From: Pseudomonas sp. C1C7
GTDB lineage: Bacteria; Pseudomonadota; Gammaproteobacteria; Pseudomonadales; Pseudomonadaceae
Assembly: GCF_013359595.1 (NCBI RefSeq)
Contig: NZ_JABFMP010000041.1
Coordinates: forward strand, 1-48,787
DNA length: 48,787 bases
Direction: 5' to 3'
The notes below the pieces were generated by a model. That model searched no databases. It was not told the origin of the DNA and saw nothing but the letters and a program-made list of their open reading frames with translations. The position numbers and the translations under genes are program-made. Shown in pieces: positions 41,763 through 48,705 of this stretch. The first letter of the stretch is position 1. Every line of letters begins with the position of its first letter.

Positions 41763-42076
41763 GTTCAAGCAATAGCGTCACCGTGCAGATCCTCGACAAA
41801 GAATATTCGATCATCTGTCCCCAGGAAGAGCGCAGCAACCTGGTGAGCGCCGCCCGCTACCTGGACGGCAAGATGCGCGAGATCCGCAGCAGCGGCAAAG
41901 TCATCGGCGCCGATCGCATTGCAGTGATGGCCGCGCTGAACATCACTCACGACCTGCTGCACAAGCAGGACAGCCCGGATATTCAGGTCAGTGGCTCGAC
42001 CCGTGAACAGGTGCGCGACCTGCTCGATCGTGTCGATCTGGCGCTCTCCACCGATCCGGACGTCACCAAAGGCTGA
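41759..42076 (+). CDS. zapA: Cell division protein ZapA
   Basis: FtsZ-associated protein of 105 residues that bundles FtsZ filaments at midcell. It opens with SNSVTVQILDKEYSIICPQEE, a strand-rich head domain, followed by a helical stalk (ARYLDGKMREIRSSGK, IAVMAALNITHDLL). It is coupled to the coiled-coil gene upstream. The 6S RNA gene and the cyclo-ligase gene follow, the order known from many gammaproteobacteria. Confidence 0.92.
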   Translation: MSSSNSVTVQILDKEYSIICPQEERSNLVSAARYLDGKMREIRSSGKVIGADRIAVMAALNITHDLLHKQDSPDIQVSGSTREQVRDLLDRVDLALSTDPDVTKG

Positions 42077-42095
42077 TTCGCCTTCACGCTTGAGG

Positions 42096-42101
42096 TATAC
42101 T
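42096..42101 (+). promoter_or_regulatory. -10 element of the 6S RNA promoter
   Basis: TATACT, 20 bases after the zapA stop and about 6 bases before the expected 5' end of 6S RNA. A -35 element is not obvious. Confidence 0.5.
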
Positions 42102-42105
42102 CCCC

Positions 42106-42288
42106 AACACTCCCTGGGGTGCTTGCCAGTTGACGACGTCCCTGAGCCGATTTGCTATGCCCTGGAAGTTGCACGTTGGGCTGGTGTGCATGTCCGCTAG
42201 ACGGAAAGCCTTAAAGCCTACTGCATCCTCCACCTTGAACTCTCGGGTTCAAGGGCTAAGTCGACAGCGGCACATTCGGGGAGCCTGA
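42106..42288 (+). ncRNA. ssrS: 6S RNA (SsrS)
   Basis: No protein-coding frame is plausible here, and the region lies between zapA and the cyclo-ligase gene, the conserved place of ssrS. The ends pair (ACTCCCTGGGGTG near 42109 with CACATTCGGGGAGC near 42270-42284), giving the closing stem. Inner segments such as CCTTGAACTCTCGGGTTCAAGG form further helices around a large open bubble region. The RNA binds sigma-70 RNA polymerase and lowers transcription in stationary phase. Ends are approximate to within about 5 bases. Confidence 0.88.
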
Positions 42289-42297
42289 TTCGAGTCC

Positions 42298-42331
42298 GAT
42301 GCCGGTTTTGATACCGGCATCGGCTTTTTTA
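42298..42331 (+). terminator. Terminator after 6S RNA
   Basis: GATGCCGGT and ACCGGCATC pair around a 6-base loop, followed by GGCTTTTTTA, just after the 6S RNA. Read-through would reach the cyclo-ligase gene. Confidence 0.85.
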
Positions 42332-42372
42332 CGGGTACGCTTTGTGTATCCACACTGCCGAAGCCCGAATCC

Positions 42373-42978
42373 ATGACCGAACCTGCGCTGCTTCCCCGCC
42401 CGCAACTTCGACGCATGCTGCGCAAGGCCCGCCGCGCACTGACCGCCAGTCAGCAGCGCCAGGCCGCTCGCGGGTTGTACAAGCAACTGGCCCAGCAACC
42501 GCTGTTCCGCCGCGCCCGACACATTTCCCTCTATCTGCCTACCGACGGTGAAATCGATCCGCGCCTGCTGCTGCGTGCCGCCCAGCGTCGGGGCAAGGCG
42601 ACTTATCTGCCGGTACTGAGCGCATGGCCGCGGACCAAGATGGTGTTCCAGCGCATCCGCCCGGGGGAAAAGCTCAAGCCCAACCGCTTCCGCATTCTGG
42701 AGCCGCGGCACAGCCTCGCCCGGCAACGCAAAGTGTGGGCGCTGGATCTGGTGCTGTTGCCACTGGTGGGATTCGACGATGTCGGGGGACGCCTGGGGAT
42801 GGGCGGCGGATTCTATGATCGCAGCCTGGCGTATCTGGCGCGCCGCAATGACTGGCGCAAACCGACGCTGCTGGGGCTGGCCCATGAATGTCAGAAAGTA
42901 GAACGACTGGCTCAGGCGAGCTGGGATGTGCCGTTGCAGGGAACGGTCACGGACAAGGCCTGGTACTTCGCGGGCTAG
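42373..42978 (+). CDS. ygfA: 5-formyltetrahydrofolate cyclo-ligase
   Basis: Enzyme of 201 residues that converts 5-formyl-THF to 5,10-methenyl-THF with ATP. Marks: the basic N-terminal helix LRRMLRKARRALTASQQR, SLYLPTDGEIDP, and the C-terminal signature LVGFDDVGGRLGMGGGFYDR. It lies downstream of 6S RNA as in E. coli, where both can be made from one transcript. It links to the folate-dependent glycine cleavage genes elsewhere in the window only by pathway. Confidence 0.93.
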   Translation: MTEPALLPRPQLRRMLRKARRALTASQQRQAARGLYKQLAQQPLFRRARHISLYLPTDGEIDPRLLLRAAQRRGKATYLPVLSAWPRTKMVFQRIRPGEKLKPNRFRILEPRHSLARQRKVWALDLVLLPLVGFDDVGGRLGMGGGFYDRSLAYLARRNDWRKPTLLGLAHECQKVERLAQASWDVPLQGTVTDKAWYFAG

Positions 42979-43014
42979 ACGCCACTGCGCGTCAGCGGCG
43001 TCGAAAAGGCAGGG

Positions 43015-43170
43015 TCAGCGCTTGAATGCGGTCGACTGTTGCTGCAGCGGCGAGATTTCAACCGGCGCATCGACCTTGCTGTTCCAGAGGCTTTGGGCAT
43101 AGCCGGTAGTCACGACGCCAAGGCCGAACAAAATAACCAAAATCCATAGTAAATCCGGTTTGCGTTTCAT
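43015..43170 (-). CDS. Small membrane-anchored or exported protein, 51 residues
   Basis: An ATG at 43170 with a GGGGGG ribosome site 6-11 bases upstream opens a 51-codon frame. The product begins MKRKPDLLWILVILFGLGVV, a basic start followed by a hydrophobic segment to about residue 24 (TTGYAQ), then a short polar tail ending in QQQSTAFKR. It could be a single-pass membrane peptide or an exported one cut after YAQ. I know similar small hypothetical genes at this place in Pseudomonas, but no function. The cyclo-ligase gene is convergent, 36 bases away. Confidence 0.7.
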   Translation of the reverse strand: MKRKPDLLWILVILFGLGVVTTGYAQSLWNSKVDAPVEISPLQQQSTAFKR

Positions 43171-43365
43171 CGACTGCCCCCCAAAGGCATATCTATACGA
43201 TGACAGCAGCGGTTTCCATTTACAGGCCGTGCAGCAGCGTCAAGCTTTAAAGGCCGGCATTTTGCGTCAACGTGAACCGGCACGCAAATGCTGGCGTCAA
43301 CCGACTGTCGGTTTGTCATAAAATTGCCCAACAACCTGTCCACACACCTCGCAAGGAGCCAAACC

Positions 43366-43821
43366 ATGGCCTATTGGCTGATGAAGTCCGAGCCCGACGA
43401 GCTCTCGATCAAGGGCCTGGAAACGCTCGGCAACGCGCGCTGGGACGGGGTTCGCAACTATCAGGCGCGCAACTTCCTGCGGGCCATGGCGGTCGGGGAC
43501 GAGTTTTTCTTCTATCACTCCAGCTGCCCGGAGCCGGGGATTGCCGGGATCGGCAAGATCGTCGAAGCCGCCTATCCGGACCCGACGGCGCTGGAGCCTG
43601 AGAGCCACTATTACGACCCCAAGGCCAGCGCCGAGAAAAACGCCTGGAGCGCGATCGATGTCGCCCATGTGGAGACGTTTTCCAGGGTATTGAAGCTGGA
43701 CTATCTGAAACAGCAGACGGCGCTGGCGCAGATGCCACTGGTGCAGAAGGGTTCGCGGCTGTCGGTGATGCCGGTGACGGCGCAGCAGTGGGCGGCAGTG
43801 ATTGCACTCAAGCCAAAGTAA
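43366..43821 (+). CDS. EVE-domain protein
   Basis: Protein of 151 residues made of a single EVE domain, related to YTH and PUA folds that read modified bases or RNA. It has the opening AYWLMKSEPDELSIKGLE, the WDGVRNYQARNFLRAM block, GDEFFFYHS and PGIAGIGKIVEAAYPDPTA. AAGGAG precedes the ATG at 43366, so I reject the 26-codon longer frame. The natural ligand of bacterial stand-alone EVE proteins is not settled. It is divergent from the small membrane protein gene. Confidence 0.9.
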   Translation: MAYWLMKSEPDELSIKGLETLGNARWDGVRNYQARNFLRAMAVGDEFFFYHSSCPEPGIAGIGKIVEAAYPDPTALEPESHYYDPKASAEKNAWSAIDVAHVETFSRVLKLDYLKQQTALAQMPLVQKGSRLSVMPVTAQQWAAVIALKPK

Positions 43822-43828
43822 CCCCGCT

Positions 43829-43964
43829 TTTGTAGCAGCTGGCGAAGCCTGCGTCCGACTGCGCAGCAGTCGTGAAATCAGGCGGCGCGGCGCTACAGGG
43901 AACCGCGTTCGCAGGTTTTACGACTGCTGCGCAGCCGGACGCAGGCTACGCCAGCTGCTACAGG
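43829..43964. repeat. Large inverted repeat of a third family (EVE/FliL-like gap)
   Basis: Arms of about 47 bases start TGTAGCAGCTGGCGAAGCCT and end GCTACGCCAGCTGCTACA, with GCCTGCGTCCGACTGCGCAG and its inverse inside, separated by about 36 bases. It fills the gap between convergent genes and is unlike the other two REP families. Confidence 0.85.
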
Positions 43965-43986
43965 ACCGCGATCTAAACCTGAAGGC

Positions 43987-44394
43987 TTACTGAATGATGA
44001 GGTTGTTGAACAACAGATCCTCAACCACCGGCTTGCCGGTTTCATCATTCATGATCTGCTGGGTCTGCTTGAGCGCTTCCTGGCGCAGCTTTTCCTTGGC
44101 CTCGACGTTGTTCATCGTCTCAGTGGTCTGCTGGGCGAACAGCGCCACCAGCTGGTTGCGGATCAACGGCTCGTTGGCCTTGACCGCCTTGGTCGCCTCG
44201 TCTCCGGTCACGCGCAAGGCCACATCGGCCTTGTACACCTTGAGCTTCGGAGTGCCATCGAGCCCGTAGTTGCCCACGAACGGCGGACTCAGGGTGATGT
44301 AATTGACCTTCGGTGCTGCATCTTCCTTGGCTTCTTCGGCCATCGCTGCCACAGGCAGGGACAGGGCCATCATCAACACGATCCACGCTTTCAC
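43987..44394 (-). CDS. FliL-family exported protein, outside a flagellar cluster
   Basis: Protein of 135 residues. An N-terminal hydrophobic segment (VKAWIVLMMALSLPVAAMAE) looks more like a cleavable signal peptide than the membrane anchor of flagellar FliL. The rest carries the FliL domain: VNYITLSPPFVGNY, KVYKADVALRV, IRNQLVALFAQQTTETM and a C-terminal VEDLLFNNLIIQ. I chose the GTG at 44394 because GAGG lies 8 bases upstream; an ATG at 44427 gives a polar leader before the signal. No flagellar genes are near, so it is probably a stand-alone FliL-like protein of unknown role. Confidence 0.8.
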   Translation of the reverse strand: MKAWIVLMMALSLPVAAMAEEAKEDAAPKVNYITLSPPFVGNYGLDGTPKLKVYKADVALRVTGDEATKAVKANEPLIRNQLVALFAQQTTETMNNVEAKEKLRQEALKQTQQIMNDETGKPVVEDLLFNNLIIQ

Positions 44395-44544
44395 TATTCG
44401 TACCTCATCCGGTTTGCGGCCTAGCATAACGACCCGCCGCTCAAGCACAAGCTTATGGCTGACTATCAGGGTCGGGCATGCTCGTTGACCCGTCGAATCA
44501 CACACCTACACTTATCGGCCATCTCTCCCAAAGGAATAGCCCTG

Positions 44545-45522
44545 ATGAAAGCCGTGCTGTGCAAAGCCTTCGGTCCTGCCGAATCGCTGGTGCTGGAAGA
44601 CGTCACCAGTCCTGTCGCGAAGAAGAATGAAATCCTGCTGGACGTGCACGCCGCCGGGGTGAATTTCCCCGACACGCTGATCATCGAGGGCAAATACCAG
44701 TTCAAACCGCCCTTCCCGTTCTCCCCGGGTGGCGAGGCTGCTGGCGTGGTCAGCGCGGTGGGTGAAAAGGTCAGCCATCTGAAAGTCGGCGACCGGGTCA
44801 TGGCCCTGACCGGCTGGGGCAGCTTTGCCGAACAGGTCGCGGTGCCGGGCTACAACGTGCTGCCGATCCCGCCGACGATGGATTTCAACACCGCCGCCGC
44901 GTTCAGCATGACCTACGGCACCTCGATGCACGCCCTCAAGCAGCGCGGCAACCTGCAACCGGGTGAAACCCTGCTGGTGCTCGGCGCCTCCGGTGGCGTG
45001 GGCCTGGCGGCCGTGGAAATCGGCAAGGCCATGGGCGCCCGGGTGATCGCCGCCGCCAGCAGCGCGGAAAAACTGGCCGTGGCCAAGGCCGCCGGCGCCG
45101 ATGAACTGATCAACTACAGCGAAACCAGCCTCAAGGACGAGATCAAGCGCCTGACCGATGGCCAGGGCGCCGACGTGATCTACGACCCGGTGGGCGGCGA
45201 CCTGTTCGACCAGGCCGTGCGTGCCATCGCCTGGAACGGCCGCCTGCTGGTGGTCGGTTTCGCCAGCGGTCGCATCCCCGAATTTCCGGTGAACCTCGCC
45301 CTGCTCAAGGGCGCTGCCGTGGTCGGCGTGTTCTGGGGCTCGTTCGCCCAGCGTCAGCCACAGGACAACGCAGCGAACTTCCAGCAATTATTTGCCTGGT
45401 TTGGCGAAGGCAAGTTGAAGCCGCTGGTGTCGCAGATGTATCCGCTGGGCAATGCGGCCCAAGCCATCAATGATCTTGGCCAGCGCAAGGCGGTCGGGAA
45501 GGTGGTGGTGCAGGTTCGCTGA
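44545..45522 (+). CDS. NADPH:quinone oxidoreductase, zinc-less MDR family
   Basis: Cytoplasmic oxidoreductase of 325 residues. It has the MDR N-terminal domain (VHAAGVNFPDTLIIEGKYQ, SPGGEAAGVVSAVGEKV), lacks the zinc-ligand cysteines, and has the Rossmann motif VLGASGGVGLAAVEIGKAMG. The C-terminus (NAAQAINDLGQRKAVGKVVV) is typical of Qor-like enzymes. AAAGGA precedes the ATG at 44545. It would reduce quinones or enones with NADPH. Natural substrate unknown; no operon partner is seen. Confidence 0.88.
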   Translation: MKAVLCKAFGPAESLVLEDVTSPVAKKNEILLDVHAAGVNFPDTLIIEGKYQFKPPFPFSPGGEAAGVVSAVGEKVSHLKVGDRVMALTGWGSFAEQVAVPGYNVLPIPPTMDFNTAAAFSMTYGTSMHALKQRGNLQPGETLLVLGASGGVGLAAVEIGKAMGARVIAAASSAEKLAVAKAAGADELINYSETSLKDEIKRLTDGQGADVIYDPVGGDLFDQAVRAIAWNGRLLVVGFASGRIPEFPVNLALLKGAAVVGVFWGSFAQRQPQDNAANFQQLFAWFGEGKLKPLVSQMYPLGNAAQAINDLGQRKAVGKVVVQVR

Positions 45523-45573
45523 TCCATGGCGAAGGGTCTGGACTTCGATCAACGATGTCCAGACCCGACGCAG

Positions 45574-46191
45574 CTAAAGCAGCTTGCGGATATCTTCCGG
45601 CAAATACCTCGCAAATCGGGATCCCGGATTGTTCAGGCATTGCCGACCAATGTACGGCACACCTCTGTTCATTTTCGCGATCAACTCAAGCCGTCGTTCA
45701 TTGCTCAATATTGCCCTGGAAAAGGAATTCGTCAGATAAGCCCGTGTGTAGTGGAACGCAGGCAAATCAATCCAGGCATGATCCGCCGTCCTGACCAGGA
45801 ATTGATTAAGGTCGCGGCACTTCAGTTTGCCGAGCCATTGATTCAGGTGTCGCGGCAGACTGGCGTCATACCCGAAGATCATCGGCGCGATCACCTCCTG
45901 CTCCGCCGGCTTGTCCCCCTCGACCGTCCACGGTTTGAACCGCCACTTTTCTATTGCGACCCTGCTCGCTTGCGCCAGATCGGGATGATCGCTCTCAAGG
46001 ATCTTCACCTCGCCGACAGAACCATCGGCGTAGGCCACGAAGCTGACTCGCACATCTCCGGTGATTCCGGCCCTTTGCAGCGCCGGTGGATAAACGGGCT
46101 TCGGGTTGTTTTCCGGAATCAGAAACTCATCCCCCGCCCTGCTTTCAATCGACAACAGAATCAGCAACACCCCGCACAGCAACCACCGCAT
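45574..46191 (-). CDS. TonB C-terminal domain protein
   Basis: Exported protein of 205 residues with a signal peptide (MRWLLCGVLLILLSIESRAG). Residues about 28-95 form a TonB C-terminal-like domain: PVYPPALQRAGITGDVRVSF, then DGSVGEVKILES and AIEKWRFKPW. A C-terminal extension of about 110 residues is not recognised. A true energy transducer would keep an N-terminal membrane anchor and a Pro-rich span; these are missing, and exbB/exbD are not nearby, so a periplasmic role other than classic TonB is likely. I chose the ATG at 46191 for its signal peptide. Confidence 0.78.
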   Translation of the reverse strand: MRWLLCGVLLILLSIESRAGDEFLIPENNPKPVYPPALQRAGITGDVRVSFVAYADGSVGEVKILESDHPDLAQASRVAIEKWRFKPWTVEGDKPAEQEVIAPMIFGYDASLPRHLNQWLGKLKCRDLNQFLVRTADHAWIDLPAFHYTRAYLTNSFSRAILSNERRLELIAKMNRGVPYIGRQCLNNPGSRFARYLPEDIRKLL

Positions 46192-46392
46192 AACCACTCC
46201 CTTCGCAGCTGAACCGCCAGACCCTGGCAACAGTGCAAAAGGCTAAAGACCAAGGCCGCCAAGCTGAAGATCATGGCGTCCCATAACCGCGAAGGACATT
46301 TCCCAAAGATCTGAGCTACGCCGGAGGAATGAGGCGCTTTACCCGGACCGTGGGTAACTCTTCCTACGTCGCCATGACTTACATCTGTACGA

Positions 46393-46411
46393 CATGTTCG
46401 TAAAGGAACGC
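46393..46411. promoter_or_regulatory. Candidate GlpR operator 1
   Basis: CATGTTCGTAAAGGAACGC resembles the E. coli GlpR consensus WATGTTCGWTAWCGAACATW: the left half is complete, the right half imperfect. Confidence 0.4.
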
Positions 46412-46455
46412 GCGACTTCCAACAATTCCGCCTTTTTGCCAACAAAACCCAGTGC

Positions 46456-46475
46456 TTTTTTCGGTAACGAAACTG
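46456..46475. promoter_or_regulatory. Candidate GlpR operator 2
   Basis: The core TTCGGTAACGAA (46460-46471) agrees with the consensus core TTCGWTAWCGAA at all but one position. It lies about 50 bases before the glpT start, where a bound repressor would block RNA polymerase. Confidence 0.45.
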
Positions 46476-46520
46476 TAATATTCGCATCCGCAGTCAAAAC
46501 AAGAACACTGGAGCTTCTGA

Positions 46521-47870
46521 ATGTTTGCCTTCTTTCGCCCCGCCGCACATCAGGCGCCCTTGCCTGAAGAAAAAGTAGACAGCACCTATCGACGCCTGCG
46601 CTGGCAGATCTTCGCCGGCATTTTCATCGGTTACGCCGGTTACTACCTGCTGCGCAAGAACTTCTCCCTGGCCATGCCCTATCTGATCGAAGAGGGTTAC
46701 ACCCGCGGTGAGCTGGGCGTGGCGTTGTCGGCGATCGCCATTGCCTACGGCCTGTCCAAGTTCCTCATGGGGATCGTCTCCGACCGGTCCAACCCACGTT
46801 TCTTCCTGCCGTTCGGCCTGATGGTCTCGGCGGCGGTCATGTTCACCTTCGGATTCGCACATTGGGCGACGTCCAGCGTGACCATCATGTTTGTCCTGCT
46901 GTTCATCAATGGCTGGGCCCAGGGCATGGGCTGGCCGCCAAGCGGACGGACCATGGTGCACTGGTGGTCGCAGAAGGAACGCGGGGGTGTGGTATCACTG
47001 TGGAACGTGGCGCACAACGTCGGCGGCGGTCTGATCGGCCCGCTGTTCCTGATCGGCATGGGCCTGTTCAATGACTGGCATGCGGCGTTCTACGTGCCGG
47101 CGGCGGTGGCCATGGCGGTGGCGATCTTTGCCTTCATCACCATGCGCGACACCCCGCAATCGGTGGGCCTGCCGCCCATCGAGAAGTACAAGAACGACTA
47201 TCCGGAAGGCTACGACGCCAGCCACGAGAAGGAATTCAGCGCCAAGGAAATCTTCGTCAAGTACGTGCTGCGCAACAAGATGCTCTGGTACATCGCCATG
47301 GCCAACGTCTTCGTCTACCTGCTGCGTTACGGCGTGCTGGACTGGGCCCCGACCTATCTGAAGGAAGCCAAGGGCTTCACCGTGGACAAGACGTCCTGGG
47401 CGTATTTCCTCTACGAGTGGGCCGGTATTCCGGGCACCCTGCTGTGCGGCTGGATGTCGGACAAGATCTTCCGTGGCAACCGTGGCCTGACCGGCATGGT
47501 GTTCATGGCCTTGGTGACGGTGGCGACACTGGTGTACTGGCTCAACCCGGCCGGCAACCCGACGGTGGACATGATCGCGCTGATCTCCATCGGCTTCCTG
47601 ATCTACGGCCCGGTGATGCTGATCGGCCTGCAGGCACTGGAACTGGCGCCGAAGAAAGCCGCCGGCACCGCCGCGGGTTTCACCGGTCTGTTCGGTTATC
47701 TGGGAGGTTCGGTCGCGGCCAGTGCAGCGATGGGCTACACCGTGGACCATTTCGGCTGGGACGGCGGTTTTGTCCTGCTGGTCGGCGCCTGCCTGCTGTC
47801 GATGGCCTTCCTGGCGCCGACCTTGCGGCACAAGCAGGCGGCCAGTCAGACCCGCGAAGCGATCGCCTGA
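46521..47870 (+). CDS. glpT: Glycerol-3-phosphate transporter GlpT
   Basis: Major-facilitator antiporter of 449 residues exchanging glycerol-3-phosphate for phosphate across the inner membrane, and the known entry route for fosfomycin. The N-terminus RRLRWQIFAGIFIGYAGYYL and the RKNFSLAMPYLIEEG stretch are typical organophosphate-family marks. About twelve hydrophobic segments are separated by the central loop (KYKNDYPEGYDASHEKEF). GGAG lies 7 bases before the ATG. Two GlpR-like sites upstream suggest induction by glycerol-3-phosphate. The 3' end overlaps chaC by 25 bases, tail to tail. Confidence 0.94.
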   Translation: MFAFFRPAAHQAPLPEEKVDSTYRRLRWQIFAGIFIGYAGYYLLRKNFSLAMPYLIEEGYTRGELGVALSAIAIAYGLSKFLMGIVSDRSNPRFFLPFGLMVSAAVMFTFGFAHWATSSVTIMFVLLFINGWAQGMGWPPSGRTMVHWWSQKERGGVVSLWNVAHNVGGGLIGPLFLIGMGLFNDWHAAFYVPAAVAMAVAIFAFITMRDTPQSVGLPPIEKYKNDYPEGYDASHEKEFSAKEIFVKYVLRNKMLWYIAMANVFVYLLRYGVLDWAPTYLKEAKGFTVDKTSWAYFLYEWAGIPGTLLCGWMSDKIFRGNRGLTGMVFMALVTVATLVYWLNPAGNPTVDMIALISIGFLIYGPVMLIGLQALELAPKKAAGTAAGFTGLFGYLGGSVAASAAMGYTVDHFGWDGGFVLLVGACLLSMAFLAPTLRHKQAASQTREAIA

Positions 47871-48514
47871 TCGGACTTTGATTTACAACGCTTGAGCCGC
47901 GCCTCCAGATTCCGGTCTGGCATGGCGTGGCTGCGCAGGGCCTGGGCCGTCTGCTCGACATAGTCGCGCGTCGTACCGTAGCGCCCGCAAGCGTTTTCGA
48001 ACACGTGGCTCAACACGTGATCCGGCAGGTTGCCCGCGTAGCTGGGCAAATGCCGCTCCAGCACGAATCCCAATGCCTGAACCTGGTTGCCGTCTTCGAG
48101 CCGGCAGTTGAGCCAGTGCGGGCGGTACGACGGGAACGGCATCTCGCGTTTCCACAGCGCGTACAACGAAGCGTCCAGCTGTTCTTCCGGTAGTCGGTAG
48201 GCGAAGCCGCTGCACGAACCGCCACGGTCCAGACCGAATACCAGCCCGGGCATTTCCGGCGTGCCGCGATGTTCGTGGGACCACAGGTACAGACCGCGAT
48301 GGTAGCCATGCACCCGCCCGCGTACGCGTTCGACTGCCGTGCATTCGGGGCGCCAGATCAGTGATCCATAAGCGAACAGCCAGACCGGCCCGCCCTTGTG
48401 GCGCGCCATGGTCGATTGCATCGAGCTGAGCAATTGTTCGTGCGTGAGCTGCGGCCCCAGGTCGAGGCGCGGAGGGTAAGCCAGGTTCAGAAATGAAGAT
48501 TCGATGGCGCTCAT
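47846..48514 (-). CDS. Gamma-glutamylcyclotransferase ChaC-like (glutathione-specific)
   Basis: Cytoplasmic enzyme of 222 residues expected to split glutathione into 5-oxoproline and Cys-Gly. The fold signature WLFAYGSLIWRPE occurs at about residues 45-57, followed by VRGYHR-type sequence (GRVHGYHRGLYLWS) and FGLDRGGSC. The presumed catalytic Glu is in WKREMPFPSYRPHW. This is the ChaC type rather than the smaller GGACT type. The first 35 residues form an extension before the domain. It converges on glpT with a 25-base overlap. Confidence 0.88.
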   Translation of the reverse strand: MSAIESSFLNLAYPPRLDLGPQLTHEQLLSSMQSTMARHKGGPVWLFAYGSLIWRPECTAVERVRGRVHGYHRGLYLWSHEHRGTPEMPGLVFGLDRGGSCSGFAYRLPEEQLDASLYALWKREMPFPSYRPHWLNCRLEDGNQVQALGFVLERHLPSYAGNLPDHVLSHVFENACGRYGTTRDYVEQTAQALRSHAMPDRNLEARLKRCKSKSDQAIASRV

Positions 48515-48705
48515 GGCGAATAGCGTTCAGCTCCCCGCGAGTAAACAGTTACTAAATAGAACGCACCGCCGAAACAATAAGGCACATGTTTTCAAGTAAT
48601 TTAAATGCCTTGGCGCAGTTCTTAATTAATTACTTGAACGGGATATAACTTACCGACATTTATAAGATTTTATAAATACCGATGGGCTATATAGAGGGTT
48701 ATAAA
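48515..48705. other. AT-rich intergenic region with palindromes
   Basis: This stretch upstream of chaC is clearly richer in A/T than any gene around it. It holds an 11-base perfect inverted repeat, TTCAAGTAATT (48591-48601) and AATTACTTGAA (48628-48638). It also holds TTTATAA-GATT-TTATAAA (48659-48676). No open frame with a start site is convincing. It may be a promoter/operator region for chaC or for a gene beyond the window edge. Confidence 0.45.

Larger units (their letters stand above)
46192..46520. promoter_or_regulatory. Divergent region between the TonB-domain gene and glpT
   Basis: 329 bases without a recognisable gene. The half next to glpT carries two GlpR-like palindromes (46393-46411 and 46456-46475). 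Near 46474-46482 TGTAATATT may hold the glpT -10. The half next to the TonB-domain gene shows nothing I can name. Confidence 0.5.
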
